Positions 32,473-43,897 of a stretch of 52,772 bases of DNA are shown here, piece by piece. Below the pieces are notes generated by a model. That model was not told the origin of the DNA and searched no databases. It saw nothing but the letters and a program-made list of their open reading frames with translations. The number at the start of each line of letters is the position of its first letter. The stretch's first letter is position 1. The DNA is from Dimargaris cristalligena (lineage: Eukaryota > Kickxellomycota > Dimargaritomycetes > Dimargaritales > Dimargaritaceae), in the NCBI GenBank assembly GCA_027576995.1, contig JANBQC010000138.1, positions 1 to 52,772 on the forward strand, written 5' to 3'. The translations under genes were made by a program, and so were the position numbers.

Positions 32473-34629
32473 ATGTCGACATCCAGCCGACCGGCCTTTG
32501 GCTCCATACACTCCCCGCCGCTGGTTACTCCAACCGTGGCATTCTCCTCGGCCACTCTGGCCCACAACCCTCTCAAAATCGCGGTGCCCCTCTCCCGCCC
32601 GGTTGTTCAGTCGCCCGTCACCTCCACGCCAACCCTGCGGTACTCCGACCGCACCTTATTGGACCCCGACATTGTGCTGGATCCCGCTGCCAGTAACCAT
32701 ATTCTGGAGCTGGAGCGGAGAACCATGCCCTCAGTCGCCAATATGGGTCAGCAGCCCGAGATCCGCTGGGAGTACCGTCCCGCCCTCATTGACTATGTGA
32801 CCAGCCTCCACGCCCAGCTTAAGCTTTGCCAAGATACCCTCTATCTCACCGTCAATTTAATGGACCGCTATTTATCCACCCGCATTGTTCACGTCCACAT
32901 GTTGCAGCTCCTGGTGGTGGCGTGTACCTGGGTGGCCAGTAAATTAGAGGAGGAGAAGCACCATATTCCCCGCCTCGACGATCTGGTCTACGCCTGTAAC
33001 AGCGCCTACGACAAGCTAGAGGTGAAGCGCATGGAAATCGAAATTCTAGTCACCCTCAAATACGTACTGCGCCATCCTAACCCTGAGCTGTTCATTCACC
33101 GCACCGCCCTGACCCAAGACGAGGCCCCTCTGACCATCAATGTCGCCCGCTATTTTGCCGAATTGACTCTGTTTGAGGCCGATTTTCTTTCCTACTTACC
33201 GTCGACGGTTGCCGCTGCAGCCCTGTCCCTCGCCCGGTCCCTGCTGGGAGCGCAGCGGACCACCGATACCGATGCACAAGCCACGGCGTGTGAGAACCAA
33301 TTGCGTTTGCGCCTGTCTCATGTCCCCCCCACCTTACATGCGAAATACGCCAGATCGCGCTTCAGCGAGGCTAGCATCATTGTCGACTACTGTGTGGGCC
33401 ACAGCGGGTCCTCGCCATCCCCCGCCAGTTCCATCGACTCCCCGTACTCCTCCCTGCCTTCCTCCCCCTTCTCGTTGGCCCTCTCCAGCCCCTCCGCCCA
33501 AGAGCTTGGCTCTCATAAGCCCTATTACAAAGATAATTTAGACGACTTTTACGAGCAGTTCGTCAGTCTGAGCAATACGGGGTCCCCCCTGTCCGTGGTA
33601 TCCCAAGAGCGCTCCCCGGGAGCGCTGCGTGCGCACCACGACCCCGAAATGGATAGCCCCGACCCTCGCGCCACGGCTGGCCTAGTGGATCCCCCGAGTC
33701 ATCCCGAGTCTGTGCAACGCCCCTCTCAAATTATATCCCCGCCCCACTATGCTCCCGTAGCACATTACCAATATCTCTACAGCCCCCTGTTCGCGCCTCC
33801 CACTCACTACCCCTTACCCGTAACTCACGCCGCTCCCGCTCCTCCTGATAGCTCCTCTTCAGTACGGTCCGTATCAAGTGACTCTACGGCTATTCCATCC
33901 GAGCCTGCCGGGACCACCGTATATCCGAGTCACACAGGGGCTTACGAGGGGCCCTACCCTTACTACTCCGAATCGACCTACCAACAGCCCCCGCCCTTTT
34001 CGGCACCGCTGCCCACAATGAGCACACCCTACTTCTATTACTGCCACCCCCACCTACCGGGGCACCCCTGCCTACCACCACCCCCGATGTATACATTTGC
34101 GCCCGTTCCCTGCTACCCCCCTCCGTCACTCCTACCGCCGCCGTCGGACACCACCTCATTACCCGCCCCTTCTCACCCGTGCTACCCCATGTCCTATACG
34201 GTGCCGGTAACGTTCCAGCCTCCACCTCACTTGGCGTACCCACCCTACCCGGTCCAATATGGCCACCCGGTTGGTTATTATTCGAACTGGCCTACGTCCG
34301 CGCCCATGTCAGCCCCCGCGTCGGTTGGAAGCTCCGCCCCCGTATCCTCGTATCACTTCGCGCCACCCAATTCCTACTCCTCCGTGGGGTCGAATTGCGG
34401 CGGATACCAAATTTCCTCGGCTCCACCCTCCCATCCCGGGCTGCCCCAGTCGGCCGGTCGAGCACCCAGCCATGATACTAAATCCTACAGCTCCTATACC
34501 CCGACCCCTGTGGAACCGTTCCAGCCTCCCACCGTGAATCATCCTTACGTACCGCCACCGCCGTTCTCGTACGTGGATCCCAAAGCATTTGCGTACCCGA
34601 TGCACGCGCCCCCATCTAATTTCTATTAA
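32473..34629 (+). CDS. G1-type cyclin with long proline-rich tail
   Basis: A 718-residue single-exon cyclin, expected to activate a Cdc28/Cdk1-type kinase at G1/S. The cyclin box starts near residue 97 with IRWEYRPALIDYVTSLH, a degenerate form of the cyclin MRxILxDW entry motif. It continues with LYLTVNLMDRYLS and CTWVASKLEEEKH (the conserved Lys that contacts the CDK) and then MEIEILVTLKYVL with the paired Glu. A cyclin C-terminal fold follows at about 205-290 (YFAELTLFEADFLSYLPST, AAAALSLARSLLG). Residues ~310-718 are Pro/Ser/Tyr-rich and low-complexity, and carry no domain I recognise; such tails in G1 cyclins commonly hold degradation signals. Closest general match is the Cln/Puc1 and B-type cyclin box. 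The exact subclass is inferred. Confidence 0.87.
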   Translation: MSTSSRPAFGSIHSPPLVTPTVAFSSATLAHNPLKIAVPLSRPVVQSPVTSTPTLRYSDRTLLDPDIVLDPAASNHILELERRTMPSVANMGQQPEIRWEYRPALIDYVTSLHAQLKLCQDTLYLTVNLMDRYLSTRIVHVHMLQLLVVACTWVASKLEEEKHHIPRLDDLVYACNSAYDKLEVKRMEIEILVTLKYVLRHPNPELFIHRTALTQDEAPLTINVARYFAELTLFEADFLSYLPSTVAAAALSLARSLLGAQRTTDTDAQATACENQLRLRLSHVPPTLHAKYARSRFSEASIIVDYCVGHSGSSPSPASSIDSPYSSLPSSPFSLALSSPSAQELGSHKPYYKDNLDDFYEQFVSLSNTGSPLSVVSQERSPGALRAHHDPEMDSPDPRATAGLVDPPSHPESVQRPSQIISPPHYAPVAHYQYLYSPLFAPPTHYPLPVTHAAPAPPDSSSSVRSVSSDSTAIPSEPAGTTVYPSHTGAYEGPYPYYSESTYQQPPPFSAPLPTMSTPYFYYCHPHLPGHPCLPPPPMYTFAPVPCYPPPSLLPPPSDTTSLPAPSHPCYPMSYTVPVTFQPPPHLAYPPYPVQYGHPVGYYSNWPTSAPMSAPASVGSSAPVSSYHFAPPNSYSSVGSNCGGYQISSAPPSHPGLPQSAGRAPSHDTKSYSSYTPTPVEPFQPPTVNHPYVPPPPFSYVDPKAFAYPMHAPPSNFY

Positions 34630-36149
34630 CCCTTATATTCGGGGACTTTTTCACTTTTATTAAGTCTACGCCCAGGCTTCTTTCTTATCAGCAGATCAAG
34701 TACAGCGATCGACGATCCCCCTTTTCTTGCTATGCCTATCTCGCTTCCCTATTATTGTATTACTATTATTTATATTTTTCGTATCCCCTTATCCGTATTC
34801 TGTTACTAATCTACTAATTTGCGCTTACTCCCCCCTAATCTCTTACCCCATGCGAGTCACCTTTTATCCCGTCACCCTAATTTTACCTTTCGCCTTGTTA
34901 CTTCGTTTAATGGTGTCTTCCTTCTATTTTGTGAATCAAACATTTGACAATTTGGTCCGAATCTAGAGTTAGTCTGGATTCATAGACCCTGGTTTACCCA
35001 CTTCAGTCTTGCTACCCCAGCCCAGCCCTCCTATTATACACCCTTCTCATACCTACTATTTCATTGAAATTGAAGTTCAAAGATTAGTCAGTTTCGCTAC
35101 ACTATCTCGTGCCTTATTTTAATAATTCATTTTTTTTTATCATTTGTTATTCGTATTCAAATGTTTTCTTCGCAGGCACTCGCATGCTTCCATCGCCTAA
35201 CACTATCCGTTCCACATTGATTCCCATTTTCTAATACCATTACCATCTCATTACTATCGTCGGCACTGCATTTGCAAAGGGTACCTGCTAACCCATCTTC
35301 ATCTCATCTCATATTTTATTTTTTATATTAGTCCCACTCGTTAATTCCTTTATATGTACCATCTTTGACCGTATTTGCAGTTTCCTTCTACTCATCTTAA
35401 CAATTCTATACATACTTCAACCTACATCCATATATACATATAAGTACACATACCTCTTTACACCATCCCTCACATTTAGCCATTCGTAATTCTTTCTACT
35501 TGGCCGTATGTATTCACACTTTTAACCCCCAATGTTATTGTTTCCCGTCAAATTTAGTGAGCCCATCATTTCTACCCTACTCTACCTCTGCATTAATAAC
35601 ACCTATATCATTACCTATTTGTTTTATGGATGTATTCATGAGTAGTAACGGTTGTAGTACCTTAATGTTGTGGTGATTAGATATCATTCTAAAAAAAATA
35701 AAAAAATACCTGAGTGTGAAATTGCCAGTAAAATAATGAACTCGGCAAGAAATGATGTGTCAGGCTTTACTCAAACTAGCTATAGCTCAATATATGTGCG
35801 GGATTTACCCATGCCTATTCGTTACTCCCAATACCCACTTTTACGTTGCATTTTCTAGCATTCAAATTTACCTCATTGTTTGTTAATGATTGACATCTAG
35901 AGCTCATCTGTTAGCATTAAATCAATTAAGAGAGAAGAAAAAGACCAACCTTTATTGATTAACTATTGATTCGCTATATATCTCCCATAGTGGGATTTCT
36001 ATTGGTTAGTACTCTAACATTATCTATTCAATTCGTTCAGCCTCTTCTCAGCTACACTTTGCTTCTACTATATTGGTGTTTTCAGCCCTCATTTCCCCCA
36101 TTCCTTCTCTCTTTCCACGCCTTCACAATCACTCCTGCTGCATAGCAAC
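34630..36149. other. Intergenic region between cyclin and Lin1/CD2BP2 genes
   Basis: C+T-rich for about 1 kb after the cyclin stop, then AT-rich, ending in the pyrimidine-rich leader of the next gene. No gene is recognised. Confidence 0.5.
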
Positions 36150-37931
36150 ATGAGCAACCGTAAACGTGCCCATTCGCAATGGGCCAATGAATCTACCAGT
36201 CAGCGTAAACGCACCCGGGATTTGGACCACTCCGTAGACTCCGATGAGGATGGTCAGAGTGATTTGGAACAAGCCAAGCCACGGCGGGGGGCGTTTCGGA
36301 CCGATGTGTACGGAAGCGATGACGACGACGACGCCGACAGTGACGGGGGTACCGCAACTGCTACCGGTGGCGGCGGGTATGACGACGAAGGACTCGTGGA
36401 AGACGTCACGGTTTTGGAAAATGATGAACGACCACCAACCGCCACCACCACTATTTTCGGCAATGGGGCTACGGATAGCGGTGGTCCTTCAAGTGCTACC
36501 CTTATGTCCGACCAACATTATCAGGACTTGGCCCAGGCTTCGCGGATCCGGCAGCATCGCCAAATTCAACGCACGTTTGGTCCAACAATGGGTTCAGATA
36601 ACTGGAGTGCCCCCGCTGGGGTTACATCGCTCGCCGCGGACGCGTCGCGACACGAACAGCTATTGGGTTTGACCGATAATGCAGACTATGCCATGCCACC
36701 CCTGGCCCAATCGGATAATCAGCGGGGTAAGCAGCCGGAAGGTGGCCCAGCCCCCGTCGAACCAAAACGTCATGACAATGCAGCTGACAACAACAACAAC
36801 AACAACGACGACGATGATATGTTTGCGCCTGTTACCGGCAAACCCCCGGCCACTGATGCCTCCGGCCCCACCTCACCCTCACTCTCGTCCTCGTCCACCA
36901 AAGTAGTTGGCCAAGTCCAGTCTTCGCACGACCAATTCAGTGCCAACGGTGAGCAAACCATTGAAGCCTTTAATATGGACCAGGAAATGGCCGAAGGCGA
37001 CTTTGATTCCGCGGGTAATTACGTACGCAAAGCGCGCGACCCCTTGGCGTTCCACGACCAGTGGCTCGAGGCCGGGGGCGTATCCCGGCGGGACGTGATG
37101 GCCCAAACCCAGGCGGCCCATGCGGAACAGACCCGGCGGGAACAGCAAGAGGAACGTCGGGCGGCGGCCCGAATCCAAGCCTGGCCCAAAGCTAAAATAT
37201 GGCGGACCCTGCTGGATCAGATGCAGCCGCGGGAAACGGTATTGCGTACGTTGGCGCGATTGGGAGGGAAAGCGAAAGAGGCGCAGGCGCAAATTAAAAA
37301 AAATCAGAAGGGTCGACGGAAAGGCCTAAAAGGTAGTGATGGGGTAATATCAGGGAAAATTCCGGCCGGTACGACTGGTACTGTTGGTATAACAGGAGTT
37401 GATTCGGTGGCAACGGACCGTTCCGGAGTTGATCCGGCTGACCCATCGTCCCAACTTCTTCTACAACAGGAGCAGGAGCAATGGGAACGGGAACGGGAAC
37501 GGGAGGAAGAGGCCGCGCAAACTAAGCGTAGCATCGAACGGGTGACGGAATTATGCGATCTGATGATGGCCCGCGGCGATTTCCAAATCTACGAAACCAC
37601 TTATGAACAAATTGTTCGGGAATTGCGGCAACGGGATATGATTCCGGATGACTGGATACCAGGTACGCCTCTACCGTCCGAATCCACCCCGGCGGGAGAG
37701 GGAACCATATCTTCACCGGCGCCGACGCAAACGCAATCAGGGCAATGGGAATATAAATATACCGCTGAAACGGGGGCCGAAGTGTACGGACCATTTTCCT
37801 GGTCGGAAATCCAGGACTGGTACCGACAAGGGTACTTTACTACGGATATACTAGTGCGTCAAATACCAGCATCACCTTCTTCCTCTACCGAACCTTCAAT
37901 TGAGTTCAAGCCCCTTCAAGAATATATTTAG
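36150..37931 (+). CDS. LIN1: GYF-domain protein, CD2BP2/Lin1 family (U5 snRNP)
   Basis: Homologue of human CD2BP2 (U5-52K) and yeast Lin1/Snu40, a U5 snRNP-associated factor of the tri-snRNP assembly pathway; nuclear. 593 residues, single exon. The N-terminus is basic (NRKRAHSQ, SQRKRTRD) and then highly acidic with Asp/Ser runs. A polyasparagine-aspartate stretch (about 213-224) is encoded by (AAC)n(GAC)n. The family core EGDFDSAGNYV near residue 280 leads to DPLAFHDQWLEAGG. A long charged, helical segment follows (WPKAKIWRTLLDQMQPRETVLRTL). The GYF domain occupies about 532-575: WEYKYTAETGAEVYGPFSWS and then WYRQGYFTTDILVR. The defining W, GPF and GYF residues are all kept. AATAAA at 37958-37963, 27 nt after the stop, is a candidate polyadenylation signal. 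Confidence 0.92.
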   Translation: MSNRKRAHSQWANESTSQRKRTRDLDHSVDSDEDGQSDLEQAKPRRGAFRTDVYGSDDDDDADSDGGTATATGGGGYDDEGLVEDVTVLENDERPPTATTTIFGNGATDSGGPSSATLMSDQHYQDLAQASRIRQHRQIQRTFGPTMGSDNWSAPAGVTSLAADASRHEQLLGLTDNADYAMPPLAQSDNQRGKQPEGGPAPVEPKRHDNAADNNNNNNDDDDMFAPVTGKPPATDASGPTSPSLSSSSTKVVGQVQSSHDQFSANGEQTIEAFNMDQEMAEGDFDSAGNYVRKARDPLAFHDQWLEAGGVSRRDVMAQTQAAHAEQTRREQQEERRAAARIQAWPKAKIWRTLLDQMQPRETVLRTLARLGGKAKEAQAQIKKNQKGRRKGLKGSDGVISGKIPAGTTGTVGITGVDSVATDRSGVDPADPSSQLLLQQEQEQWEREREREEEAAQTKRSIERVTELCDLMMARGDFQIYETTYEQIVRELRQRDMIPDDWIPGTPLPSESTPAGEGTISSPAPTQTQSGQWEYKYTAETGAEVYGPFSWSEIQDWYRQGYFTTDILVRQIPASPSSSTEPSIEFKPLQEYI

Positions 37932-39664
37932 TTAGAATCTGTCTTAAATGATGCCCGAATAAATATAAGGTTGACTGCCCCTTGATTACCGTTCAGTATT
38001 AATCGTTAATGTGTTGGTTGGCCACAGTCCGAAACGACTAACGAATCAACCAATTTATAGCGGAATCGGTGATAGATTTGCCGGTACTGCTTATCTTTGT
38101 ACCCACTTATTTCCAATGATTGGTGAACATGGAGTAACAGGCGACTATTAATATAATAATGCCTACCAATGGGCAGAATAATTGCTGTTCATTGGCAGCC
38201 CTATGCGCGATGCGATGCGATCCGATAACAAAGACAACGGTATTATTAATGTGGGAGTGGATCAGCGGTTGGCAATTAGTTGGGTCTGGGAATGTACCAC
38301 CCATCACCATCACCACCACCATACTCCCAGGGAGGGAGGGAGGTCTGCCGACAATCAGGGCGTAAAACTCAACTAACCGAGTGGGGCAGCACTCCAAATG
38401 CTGCGAACACCCCACCACCACCAATGCAGCTCCCTCGTGATAGGGGTTTCCAAACGACCCCCCAGATACGAAATACTTTGGGTTGTTGCGAAGCGGCAAT
38501 CGAGACACTGTGAGTAGACACTATGGAACCAACTCATCGTTAAACCTCGCCCAATTCTTCCCCACAACTTCAAATCAATATGAGGAAGGTTTTCCTTAGA
38601 CCCGAAAATAATCTCCTATTTCAACCGGGACGAGTGAGAGGGGAAGAGAAAATAGGTATGGGATAGTAAACCACCAATGAGGTCAACCAGCTATTATAAT
38701 TTACTGAAGTCGTTAGATAGACGTGGCCTCCACCGTATTGTTTAATCGGCGAATACCGTGTAGATTACCATCTCTCACTCTTCCCCTATTCGTTTACCGT
38801 TCCCAATCCGATATCCAATAAGAAATATATATCTGGTCATTGTCATAAACCACAGTGCACCAATAGGCACACCCCCCCCCCTCATACCCCAATAAATTAA
38901 TAAATTCCAACATTCCAGCTTTGGCCCTGCGGAGATTCTCGTCAGCAGGACTCCAAGAGCCGTTCCCGTGGGTTAGCCTTCTCATACACAGCGAATAACT
39001 CCACGCATTACTGTAGGGGAGGAACTATGGCTCAGATGTTACTAAATATTGGGTGGTGGCTGTGTAGCAGCATGAGAGATAAAAGAACAGGGAATGCCCG
39101 TGACTCAACGGTACACTCATTTGCGTACACATGTGCATCAGTCTTTTTCTACTCACGGCTGGGCGGTATACTCAGCGGGCTGGTTAGGGAAAGGGGGTGT
39201 GTTTGTATAGATCAGTAATCTTATTATAAAGTAAATAAAATAGGAAATATGGAAGTGGGCACAGAAAATACAGACTTGGCTGAAGTATTGGCCCTGTAGC
39301 TTGGAGTGGGCGGAAGTAGATTTATGTAGACAAACGAATGCGAGGTGATACATAAAATGGGCAAAAGGGAAAAGTACACGGGGTTTGAAGGGGTGTATAG
39401 AGAATGGCCATCCTATCCTCGCCATCAATGGTGCAAATAATAATATTATTATTATTATAAGGAAGGCTCAAAAAAAGGATGATGAAAAAAGTGAGGCCAC
39501 CACCAGAAGCCCCGGTGGCTGGATGATTAGATATTATACAGGAGTGCGGTTTTGGGGTGCAGGTGGGTAGGAAAGATAATGTGGACGTCGTACAGATGTC
39601 TCAGCTGGTAAAAGCAAAAAAGCAACAATAACAACAGCCGAACTCCTCCTCCCCCAAAAATGGC
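37932..39664. other. Convergent intergenic region between Lin1/CD2BP2 and Pcl cyclin
   Basis: Contains an AATAAA signal (37958) and an imperfect CAC/CAT repeat at 38297-38322. An AAT/ATT trinucleotide run lies near 39437-39460. Small frames have no recognisable domain. Confidence 0.5.
38297..38322 (+). repeat. (CAY)n trinucleotide repeat
   Basis: An imperfect CAC/CAT run about 26 bases long. One frame would read eight histidines, but the enclosing frame has no other coding signal. Confidence 0.7.
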
Positions 39665-40369
39665 TTAGGTCAAGGTATTCGGCAAGTCATTCTGATGTAC
39701 AAAATCGTCTAGATCCTTACAGTTGATCCAAAGTTTATACCGAACGAGGCTCATGAAGGTCGCCTCCATCTGGTTAATTTGTTGAACATCAAATAGGTCA
39801 CCAGTAGCGGCTGCGATGGTCTGGGTCCGAAATGATTTGTTATCATTGAGAAATTTGTCCGCGAGCATGAGGGCGCCCATAAAAATGCGGTATGGAGTTC
39901 CAGAAGAGCCCCGGGCGGTGATAGGCAGGTACGAACGGAGGCGTTCGACGTATATGAGACTGGTAACCAGGGTTATAGTGGTGGGCTGTAGCTGGGCACA
40001 GACGAGATGGATAAAATCTTCAAGGGGTGGGAGTGTCGATAAACCCATACCGGGTGGAGACGTCGCCGGACAACCCGGTTGTGAGTTCGGAAGGGAGGGG
40101 GCGGGAGTCGCCGTATTCGACGTGGTGTTTGTATCGTTACCGGACTTGGCGTTTAACCGGCTGGAGCATTGGTTTAAAACCAGGGTTGTGGCTGCTGCAG
40201 CACTGGGGGGCAGGGCAAAGGCTTCTTCTGAGCATCGCTTTAGGGTATTGGTCAGGTTATAGGGGGACGTACGCTTACAATTAACCGCGGAAGTGACCAT
40301 GCGCACGGTCAAGTCAAGGACGGCACGATTGACTTCCAGGAAGCTTGTTGAGTCGGGGGCTGTGGACAT
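39665..40369 (-). CDS. Pcl-type cyclin (Pho85-cyclin family)
   Basis: A 234-residue single-exon cyclin of the fungal Pcl1/Pcl2 group, partners of the Pho85 kinase. The cyclin box is in the second half: LPPLEDFIHLVCAQLQPT, SLIYVERLRSYLP, then the family hallmark YRIFMGALMLADKFLNDN and INQMEATFMSLVRYKLWI. The first ~110 residues are low-complexity apart from a helical start. In the family the F..ALMLA.KFLNDN and N.ME..F...L.Y.L residues form the CDK-binding face; all are kept. A second ATG lies five bases upstream in another frame (minus strand 40374) and would read a 21-codon frame overlapping this start. Confidence 0.9.
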   Translation of the reverse strand: MSTAPDSTSFLEVNRAVLDLTVRMVTSAVNCKRTSPYNLTNTLKRCSEEAFALPPSAAAATTLVLNQCSSRLNAKSGNDTNTTSNTATPAPSLPNSQPGCPATSPPGMGLSTLPPLEDFIHLVCAQLQPTTITLVTSLIYVERLRSYLPITARGSSGTPYRIFMGALMLADKFLNDNKSFRTQTIAAATGDLFDVQQINQMEATFMSLVRYKLWINCKDLDDFVHQNDLPNTLT

Positions 40370-43300
40370 GGCATTCGCAAATTACCAATGACTTTGGTAG
40401 GAAGGGGAGAGTATATGGCTGGTCAGTATAATAATATGAATACGGTGTGTAGTGAAGGCAGTAATATAGTCGGGTAGAACCGGTTAAATCTAGCAGTACA
40501 CGCTTCGCATGCGGGCCTCTAAAAAAAGACAGTTGAAAGAGCGTCAAAAGGCCCGTGTGAGAGTGAACCGAACTATAGAGAAAGTATACCAACGTCTGAA
40601 CCGGTCCAAAGGTAAAGGGTGTGAAATTCAGGCAGGTGAACAGAATCAGTTAAAGGGCTAAAACGGTCGCAATTACAAGAAATATTATAGAGTGCGACTT
40701 GTAGGACGACGAAATGGGGCTGAAGCAGGTGAACACACACGCGACGGTTGGTTTAAAGGACAGGGGTTGTCAGTTAAAGGTGAAGTGTTGGTGATACAAA
40801 GAAGCCGTAAAGTCAGTGACAACGAGTAGCAGGGGAAGGATGGACGGGGCTGAATAGAGAGCGTCTGAGTTGAACAGAGAAATGAGAGTTGGGGTGCAGT
40901 AATAAATAGACGGGGTTAGTCAGTGGACATGGGGTAGCGGATATTTATAATAAGGGTAGTAAATGGCACAAAAGAAGAACCTCCACACACTCTCTCACCG
41001 GTTTGCCAGGTGACTCGCCGCCGTTGCCTATCCTGAAGCCACGGTTAGTAAAGGACTAATAGAGTTACAAAAGTGGTTACAGAATATGGGCCCCCCAAGG
41101 TTGACTAGAGGTGTACTAGAGTAGAAGTGTGAACACGGGAGTAGGGAAGGTAATTCGAGTGAGAGTGCAGTGGGGTGGGGTGCAAATGAATTGGCAATTG
41201 AACCATTTGCTGGGAAAGTCAAGGGGACGATGAATCGGTAAATAAGATTATAGAGAGCTCACAGTCAGTCACCCAGGCACTGGACTGCTTTTTGGCCAAT
41301 TACTATGTGAGCACGTACTGTGGACTAGATTAAATAAGTGAAGGGAGAAAAGGAGGCAATTCAGTTGGATCAATTAGAAGAGGGGAGTTTAAGAAGACTA
41401 ACAAATGGGCAAGGAAGGAGGAGGAAAGGGATAAAGAAAAGGGGAAAAAGGAAACAATGATGAAGAGAATGGTAAAAAAATCAGCCATATATATCGGGGT
41501 ATAAAGTAATATATATATTGGTGATGCCCAAATTCAGAATATATATATATATGTTCATCATCCTCTCCCCCCATACTCTACCGTAAGAACTGTTTCATAC
41601 CGAACACTCTCATCAATATAGTACGAGAAAAAAGTCAAGGGGGGCACATCCCAGGGGAATCCTTACCTTGATTGGCACTAACGCTCTTCAAATTTGGTGG
41701 CAGCGACAGCGAAGGAGTGTAGGGAAGATGAAGTGGGGAGGTCTTGTGGTCAAAGGGAAGACCGAATGAAACGACCGTATAGCGTGCCTTGTACCTCTCT
41801 AATCACAAAGGCATAGTCACCACACAGGCGAATGAATAGCACGGAAAAAGGGAAAGGGGCGGCGAAGGGGATGTGGTTGTTGGATGGCTCTTCCCTGCAT
41901 AGGGCTATATGAGACGTGCCAAGGGCGCTACACTACTATACTGGAGGGAGGGAGGGAGATTTGGCAAGTGACTGGTGAGCGAATAAGGTATGACCAAAAC
42001 AGGCTGGATAATATAATTTTTGCTGCCCGAGCAAGTGCCGCAGTTGGTCCGTTTCGAACAGGGGGAGGAGGCGTTACCGATAAACCAGTGGTAGGATCGC
42101 AGCTCCAAAATAAGAAATACAGAGGATTAAGGCAAGCGACGAAATCAGGAAAGGGAATAAGGAGAAAGGGAATAGCAGGGGGGGAGGGGAAGACCAGGGT
42201 ATTTATATACCCGAAGTGGGGGTGTCGTGCCCTATCGCGGAAAATGCATTAAATGTTTGGGCCATACCCACCGTGTTCCTTCCCTCGCTAAAGCAGTGAT
42301 GGGTGGGGGGGGTTGTTGGGTATATGCTCGACAAATCTCTTCCTGAGCCTATATGCAGGACTCAACAAAGCGGTTCCACCCCAGCGTGTATGCAGTTGGG
42401 GGGGAACAACCACAACCTGCCCCATCTAGGCAATATTGCTTGTTACTATTGACGTCAACAAACGCATTCCTTCTCTTTCTCCTTCATTTTATCCCTTCTT
42501 TTTCCTGGGCTGTATTACCCGCCCAAGCTGAACCGACGGTCCGCTGCTACTCAGTCGGCTCTATTCTTGGGCATATTGATCAGATTGATTGCAACCCTTG
42601 GCTCTTCCGCTTTTTGTGTATTGTTTAGTCTACTGCATGGTTACTAGAACGGAATCTTCACATGTAATTAGGTAGGCACCTGGCCTTTCGGGGCCATCAC
42701 TCCCCTTGCAAAAGCTGGTCCAAGTAGCTCCCCCTACCTTCATTCCACACAACTCCGCATTAGGTAAGGCAAACAGATAATTTACCATTGGTCCTAAATT
42801 CCAGAGACCTGAGGCTATGGAAGAAAAGCGTGATTAACCGCTTCGATATAGAACGAAAAGACTCACCCTCGGGTTAGTGGGTTCGTTGGCTTGCCTTATT
42901 AGTATATATTCTAGACAGTGGGGGGGGAGGGGTTTGGCACAGAAAACCTCGTTTTTAGGGCGGGGGCTACCATGGTCATGTGAAACCCGGCCCTGGGTCC
43001 ATCATAGTGCGCTCCTAATTGAACCAATGAGCGGTTCGGATTTCTTCAGCCCGATAGATTAACCCGTCTAACCCACCTCACTGGATTAAATCCTATCGCC
43101 ATGCTGTTCGGGCCACGCCGGTAGCAAAAAGTACGAGCACCCTCCTCATTGGTACTTGGGATATAATCTATTTAGAGGAGGGCATTTACGCGGAGGAGAG
43201 GGGGTGGGTTCGAGTAAACCTCCGTGCCATTCATTGCCCACGGACCTGGGGTGCCCCGACTCCATCAAAACCAGAGAATATCATACTTGAATTAAACCAT

Positions 43301-43897
43301 AGGCCAATTTTAGGGAATCGGGCTGAGAACCCCCTCTCTCCTAGTCACACTTGAACCAACAGCATCAGGTTGTCTGAATTGTCTGCTCCAGACCAAACTA
43401 ATCGCCCCTATCCATCACTAATATTACTGATGAGGGACCAGCTTTACCGGGGCGAGTACTGTTATCAATTACGAAAACGTCGATTGGGGAGAGGATGGTT
43501 AATTAGCCCTGACGAGACCTGGTGGGCCGATTCCCTTATCTACATGAAGACTACGACATGCATTTGGCCAATAGTTGTCTCCAGTATATAGGATGGCCCA
43601 GTAAGCAATCACTCAAACATTTGCGGTAATTCTCCCACTCAATTCGATACAGTTGTAAACAGGGGAAATACATGCGATAACACAAGAAAATGTGGGCCAG
43701 TTGATACCCCCAATTAAGCGAAAATCCTGCTCAATCCGATTGGCGCTATATCCAAAATATATACCCCTTATTCTTCGAAAAATAGACTTGGCTCTCACCT
43801 TGGCATTTAGGTAACTAATATTTATAACACTTTACATATTTACCAAATCATATCATATACATTCCCATGCACACATACCAGATTATAGTGGTCGTAG
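40370..43897. other. Long region without a recognised gene
   Basis: About 3.5 kb. 40.4-42.3 kb is purine-rich on the plus strand, so C+T-rich on the strand of the Pcl cyclin, and may be its promoter and leader. From 42.3 to 43.9 kb there are small frames (for example 43370-43591) without any known domain. Confidence 0.45.

Noticed and set aside
38182..38376. Small frame with an eight-histidine run
   Set aside because: No ATG start, and the run comes from a CAC/CAT microsatellite.
43207..43222. GGTTCGA-like B-box suggesting a tRNA
   Set aside because: No acceptor or anticodon stem could be formed around it.
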